64,000 nucleotides of DNA. Source: Clostridium_AD sp050717515 (GTDB taxonomy: Bacteria; Bacillota; Clostridia; Clostridiales; Clostridiaceae). Below the pieces are notes generated by a model that saw only the letters and a program-made list of their open reading frames with translations, was not told the origin of the DNA and made no database searches. The position numbers and the translations under genes are program-made. The stretch covers positions 124,001 to 188,000 of the forward strand of contig NZ_JBOITL010000036.1 in assembly GCF_050717515.1 (NCBI RefSeq). Direction: 5' to 3'. This document shows, one piece after another, positions 60,921 to 64,000 of this stretch (position 1 is its first letter; each line of letters begins with the position of its first letter).

Positions 60921-61781
60921 TTAAAATATGTCTACTTTGAAAAACTTATAAATAGGGTCAATCATTCTTATATGAGGTGAATCTATATACCCGCCAATTC
61001 TTTCAGGTGAAAATTCTAGTAACGCTTCTTTTAAAAACTCATTGAAATCATTGATAAAAATCTCTTCCCCACTCATGGTATATTTTATAATGTTTAGGGG
61101 TGCCAATATAAACATTACCATTTTAATATCTTCACTTATATCCATTGGTGGTATGCCATCCGCAATCATATACGCCTTGTAAAATTCGTTATACTCTTCT
61201 ATGTTTACATATTTCTGTTGTTGGCAACACATATGCAAGAAAAACATATGACTCCTAACATACATGGGGAACTTAAACAAAAGAGATCCTAATTCATCTT
61301 TACTAATTAACCTTTCAGTTAGTTTAAATTCATAATTAGATTCCTTATTTGCAGTTGGATCATGTCCTATACTTGTCATAGCCATTTCTTCTAATATTTT
61401 GAATTTTTCCGTGCTTATTTGGTTACCCTTACTTACATTAGTTTCCAAATTATTCATAATGATTTTTAACTCCTCTATTCCTTTAAGATTATTAGTTGCA
61501 GTCTCAATGTCATTAGTTATTTTTTCAAGTTTGCCTGCTGTAGTCTGTATACTATCAGTGGAATCATTAATTTTAGAACTAATACGATTGCTATCTTGAC
61601 TCTGTATAAGGGTATATATGATTGCTATAACTGATAATATTATCGATGATACTGTAGCACCAAATGAAAACATTCCCACAAAATTGTAATCAGTATAGCA
61701 CATATAAACAAAACTTGTAACCAAGAATGTAACTATCCCTGTGAAAATCTGAGAATAATATTCTTTAATATAATTCTTCAT
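60921..61781 (-). CDS. Membrane protein with coiled coil, unknown
   Basis: A 286-residue protein. Two N-terminal membrane helices (IFTGIVTFLVTSFVYMCYT and ATVSSIILSVIAIIYTLIQ) are followed by a coiled coil (SSKINDSTDSIQTTAGKLEK, ETATNNLKGIEELKIIMNNL) and a C-terminal soluble domain. The layout resembles membrane sensors or phage-defence accessory proteins, but no family is recognised. GGGGGGATAACAT precedes the ATG. Repeat family 2 lies right upstream with its TATAAT. Confidence 0.6.
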   Translation of the reverse strand: MKNYIKEYYSQIFTGIVTFLVTSFVYMCYTDYNFVGMFSFGATVSSIILSVIAIIYTLIQSQDSNRISSKINDSTDSIQTTAGKLEKITNDIETATNNLKGIEELKIIMNNLETNVSKGNQISTEKFKILEEMAMTSIGHDPTANKESNYEFKLTERLISKDELGSLLFKFPMYVRSHMFFLHMCCQQQKYVNIEEYNEFYKAYMIADGIPPMDISEDIKMVMFILAPLNIIKYTMSGEEIFINDFNEFLKEALLEFSPERIGGYIDSPHIRMIDPIYKFFKVDIF

Positions 61782-61801
61782 ATGTTATCCCCCCTTTTTT
61801 C

Positions 61802-61897
61802 CTCAACATATTATACCATATTTTTCTATAATATACCATAGAAGCAGTAACTTATAATAACAAAGACACCCTTCACTTCGGTGTTAGATGTCTCTAT
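61802..61897. repeat. Intergenic repeat family 2, copy 1
   Basis: About 95 bp from CTCAACATATTATACCATAT to GTGTTAGATG-TCTCTAT. It shares CTCAACA, TACCATA, TTTTCTATA, ACTAACTT-like and AACAAAGACACCCTTCAC blocks with 63375-63465. On the minus strand GACATCT...GGGTGTC can form a hairpin and TATAAT lies near 61813, facing the 60921-61781 gene. Confidence 0.8.
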
Positions 61898-61898
61898 T

Positions 61899-62078
61899 TC
61901 AGTATTGGATTAATCTATTTTGCATTTCCACAATCCCTATTATAAACCCTTGCAAATCCACTAACATTGCTATGTCTGCGTCTTCAAAACTCCAAACGCC
62001 TACACAGCCTATTTCAACTGAGTATATCATTACCGTACCACCTAGTCTTTGCAATTCTAATTCTGTTCCTTTTGCACG
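61899..62078 (-). other. Open frame without start, possible gene remnant
   Basis: A minus-strand frame without a clear start (RAKGTELELQRLGGTVMIYS, ... EMQNRLIQY) ends at TGA 61899-61901. An internal ATG at 62028-62030 would give 43 residues. There is no ribosome site and no recognised family. Confidence 0.3.
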
Positions 62079-62119
62079 TTATTTTACATACTAAATGCAT
62101 AGTGAATGAAATCAGACTT

Positions 62120-62233
62120 TCATTTGCCAGGGGTTATCAGTGTATCTCTATGCCATTTAAACGCCCATTTGTCCTTCATAAGCAACTTTAATGTTTTACT
62201 CTTAATAAACCCATGCGATTGATTTCCATGGTC
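62120..62233 (-). other. Coding remnant, unknown
   Basis: The frame DHGNQSHGFIKSKTLKLLMK then DKWAFKWHRDTLITPGK ends in TGA 62120-62122, preceded by an in-frame TAA. The composition looks coding but the origin is not recognised. Confidence 0.25.
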
Positions 62234-62426
62234 TTAAATCAAGTATTATGATATGCGCGGTATATTCCCAAAATAAGTAATCTCATACTAATTATTATTT
62301 ATCTTACTACATCTATACTAGTCTATACCCCTTGAGTTATGGTTTTCGATTGTAAAAGTAACTGCAAGGTGTAAACCAAAAGAAATGATTTCATTTAGGA
62401 CGCATGTTCGTATTTTGCATATTAAA

Positions 62427-62452
62427 AAGGTGATAGATTGCTCCATCACTTC
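62427..62452 (-). terminator. Terminator of SHOCT gene
   Basis: GTGATGGAGCAATCTATCAC-type hairpin on the minus strand, followed by TTTTT, directly after the stop at 62463. Confidence 0.75.
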
Positions 62453-62462
62453 TTTGTATTTG

Positions 62463-63317
62463 TTAATTTATTTTATCCAATAATACTTTTTTCTTTTCGT
62501 CAAATTCTTCTAATGTCAAAATACCTTGCTCTTTTAACTCTGCAAGTTTTTTTATTTGTGCATATACATCATCGTTAACAGGTTGTCCTATTTCTTTACT
62601 GGCAAACTTTATTTCCTTTTGTGGTATCAACTTCAAGAGTATGTCATATCCTTCCGAAGTTAAAAACATATAGCATGTTTCATTTTCATTTTCATATTTA
62701 AATTGTAATATAGTTTTACGGTTATCAATTCTTTTAGTTTCGGTTTTTATACTTCCCGTTTCTTTTCTACTTCCGATTATAGCGCCTGCTCCACCTGCAA
62801 CAATAGCACCTACAACCGCACCTCCAACAGAACTTCCGCCCCCTCTGCCTCCAGAAGTATTGGTTTCTGTGTACACATCACCTTCTCTTGTAAATGATAT
62901 TATATCTTGTAGCGGTAAAATAATCCTACTCCTATTACTTTTTGGTGACATACGATAAGTTTTATGGAAAACTAATTCATTATTATTTTTCCATAAATGA
63001 TAATAATATGTGTTTGAAGATTCCTTTGACCAATGAATTTTTGTAATTTTTACCGTCGGTGTATTATGTGGTATATTATTACAAGTTTCATATTTTTGCA
63101 TTTGATTTACGGTACGTTGTCGCTCTAATCTTTCACGTTTTTTATTCTCTTCTCTTTCTTCTGTTTTCCCCTTATTAATTGCAACTGCACATATTATACC
63201 TAATAGAACTAATCCAACTGTGAATGCAGGATAGTCCTCTGTCGCTATCAGAACAAATAATATTGCTCCCGAAATTAGACATCCAATACATCCAGAACGT
63301 GCATTATTTTCTGCCAT
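62463..63317 (-). CDS. SHOCT-domain membrane protein
   Basis: A 284-residue protein starting ATG 63315-63317 (MAENNARSGCIGC) with GAGGGGGAAAAGAA upstream. It has two N-terminal membrane helices (GCLISGAILFVLIATED and AFTVGLVLLGIICAVAIN), a charged linker, a glycine-rich stretch (GGAVVGAIVAGGAGAIIGSR, residues about 180-205) that could insert in a membrane, and a C-terminal SHOCT motif (QIKKLAELKEQGILTLEEFD then EKKKVLL). SHOCT tails are short oligomerising elements. The function is unknown. Confidence 0.75.
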   Translation of the reverse strand: MAENNARSGCIGCLISGAILFVLIATEDYPAFTVGLVLLGIICAVAINKGKTEEREENKKRERLERQRTVNQMQKYETCNNIPHNTPTVKITKIHWSKESSNTYYYHLWKNNNELVFHKTYRMSPKSNRSRIILPLQDIISFTREGDVYTETNTSGGRGGGSSVGGAVVGAIVAGGAGAIIGSRKETGSIKTETKRIDNRKTILQFKYENENETCYMFLTSEGYDILLKLIPQKEIKFASKEIGQPVNDDVYAQIKKLAELKEQGILTLEEFDEKKKVLLDKIN

Positions 63318-63374
63318 TTCTTTTCCCCCTCGTAATTTAAAAACATAATTATTGATTCTTATGTCTCCATTTTT

Positions 63375-63465
63375 CTCAACACACTGTACCATAATTTTCT
63401 ATAGTATACAATACAATGCACTAACTTGCACTAACAAAGACACCCTTCACATCGTGTTAGGTGTC
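63375..63465. repeat. Intergenic repeat family 2, copy 2
   Basis: The counterpart of 61802-61897, from CTCAACACACTGTACCATAA to GTGTTAGGTG-TCTCTAT, with AACAAAGACACCCTTCAC conserved exactly. It lies upstream of the SHOCT gene and just after the stop of 63505-63891. Confidence 0.8.
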
Positions 63466-63504
63466 TCTATAACCGCATTAGAGTATTCTTTTCTTTTCAC
63501 TATA

Positions 63505-63891
63505 TTATGACTTATTTTTACAACAGCAAACCAACTTAAACAATTCTTCTTTAGATTCTTGCGATAGTATTTCTAGTAGGTGTTTAAACCCCATACTATA
63601 TAGCAATCCCATTAAAACCCTGTCTCTTTCGTCTGGATTGCCAAATGGTACACCATCGTAATATTGCCATTTATGTTCACAAGAGGTGTGGGTATCCCAC
63701 ATTCGTAAATCCAATTCTTGTCCTTCTGATTTAGGCACAAGATAACTGATAGGTAAATTACAATATTTTAATGCTTCAAAACAAAATTCATTTCTATCCA
63801 ATATTTCTCGTTCTGTATATCCTTTTATTTTCAACTCTTCAATCTTTTTAATTTGACTATTTAAATATTCTTCATAGTTCCATCCATTCAT
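63505..63891 (-). CDS. Unknown accessory protein
   Basis: A 128-residue soluble protein; start ATG 63889-63891 (MNGWNYEEYLNSQIKKIEEL) with GAAGGGATG upstream, though an ATG three codons earlier is possible. Segments SYLVPKSEGQELDLRMWDTH, CEHKWQYYDGVPFGNPDERD and a C-terminal CCCKNKS are visible. A cysteine and histidine cluster may bind metal. No family is recognised. Confidence 0.5.
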   Translation of the reverse strand: MNGWNYEEYLNSQIKKIEELKIKGYTEREILDRNEFCFEALKYCNLPISYLVPKSEGQELDLRMWDTHTSCEHKWQYYDGVPFGNPDERDRVLMGLLYSMGFKHLLEILSQESKEELFKLVCCCKNKS

Positions 63892-64000
63892 ATATAACAT
63901 CCCTTCATTTTAATTGTCTTAATATGTTAAATCGTTAATACTTAATTGTATATACTACCATTTCTTATACAAATTACATACCTGTACAGTGTTAACTATC

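Noticed and set aside
1..64000. tRNA or rRNA genes
   Set aside because: No cloverleaf with GGTTCGAATCC-type arms or rRNA-like GC-rich block was seen by eye; a covariance search was not possible.

Overview
The window is low-GC DNA from a spore-forming Clostridium (sensu stricto type). The evidence is strong AGGAGG-type ribosome sites, a forespore sigma-G gene with a matching promoter, a spore photoproduct lyase, a Spo0E-type phosphatase, the SCIFF peptide system and the chromosomal order aspS-hisS-hemZ-relA-apt-secF-secD-scfB-scfA-yajC-tgt-queA-ruvB-ruvA. The species cannot be fixed from the sequence alone.

Positions 1 to about 19.4 kb form a conserved housekeeping block, all on the minus strand: tRNA charging (aspS, hisS, dtd), haem synthesis (hemZ), stringent response (relA), purine salvage (apt), Sec export (secD, secF, yajC), queuosine tRNA modification (tgt, queA), Holliday-junction processing (ruvA, ruvB) and the ribosomally made peptide ScfA with its radical-SAM maturase ScfB. 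The slot between apt and secF holds a short RecJ-like protein whose metal-binding motifs are nearly all lost. From 19.7 to 45 kb come mixed single genes and short operons: aat, rubredoxin, splB, a nonsense-split DUF4153 membrane protein, a second RelA/SpoT-domain protein, rlmA-like methyltransferase, DEAD-box helicase, two secreted cell-wall enzymes, RNase J, a Crp/Fnr fossil beside an Rrf2 regulator, oligoendopeptidase F, patatin lipase, sigG and a repeat-bearing XRE regulator.

From about 45 kb onward the window becomes accessory. Positions 47.5 to 54.9 kb are a decayed prophage late region: gp37-like and tail genes with in-frame stops, a glycine-rich tail protein, XhlA, and the 5' stub of a probable endolysin ending at a tyrosine recombinase remnant. 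Between the tail genes and XhlA sit small cargo genes (lipoprotein, DUF3888, small membrane proteins, GNAT acetyltransferase, Spo0E-like). They are separated by copies of a roughly 130-bp intergenic repeat carrying a terminator-like hairpin and promoter-like elements, so they resemble a set of 'moron' cassettes spread or exchanged through the shared repeat.

Positions 55.4 to 64 kb are a mobile-element graveyard: an internally deleted IS3-family element inserted in a second, frameshifted tyrosine recombinase; a yebC 3' fragment; a broken membrane protein with five 31-residue repeats and an SH3 tail; an intact serine recombinase; a DUF3267 pseudogene; and membrane, SHOCT-domain and unknown genes separated by a second intergenic repeat family. 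The most unusual signals are the repeat-punctuated cargo array, the degenerate RecJ paralogue, a 22-codon stand-alone transcription unit and the broken repeat/SH3 membrane protein. No tRNA, rRNA or CRISPR array was seen.
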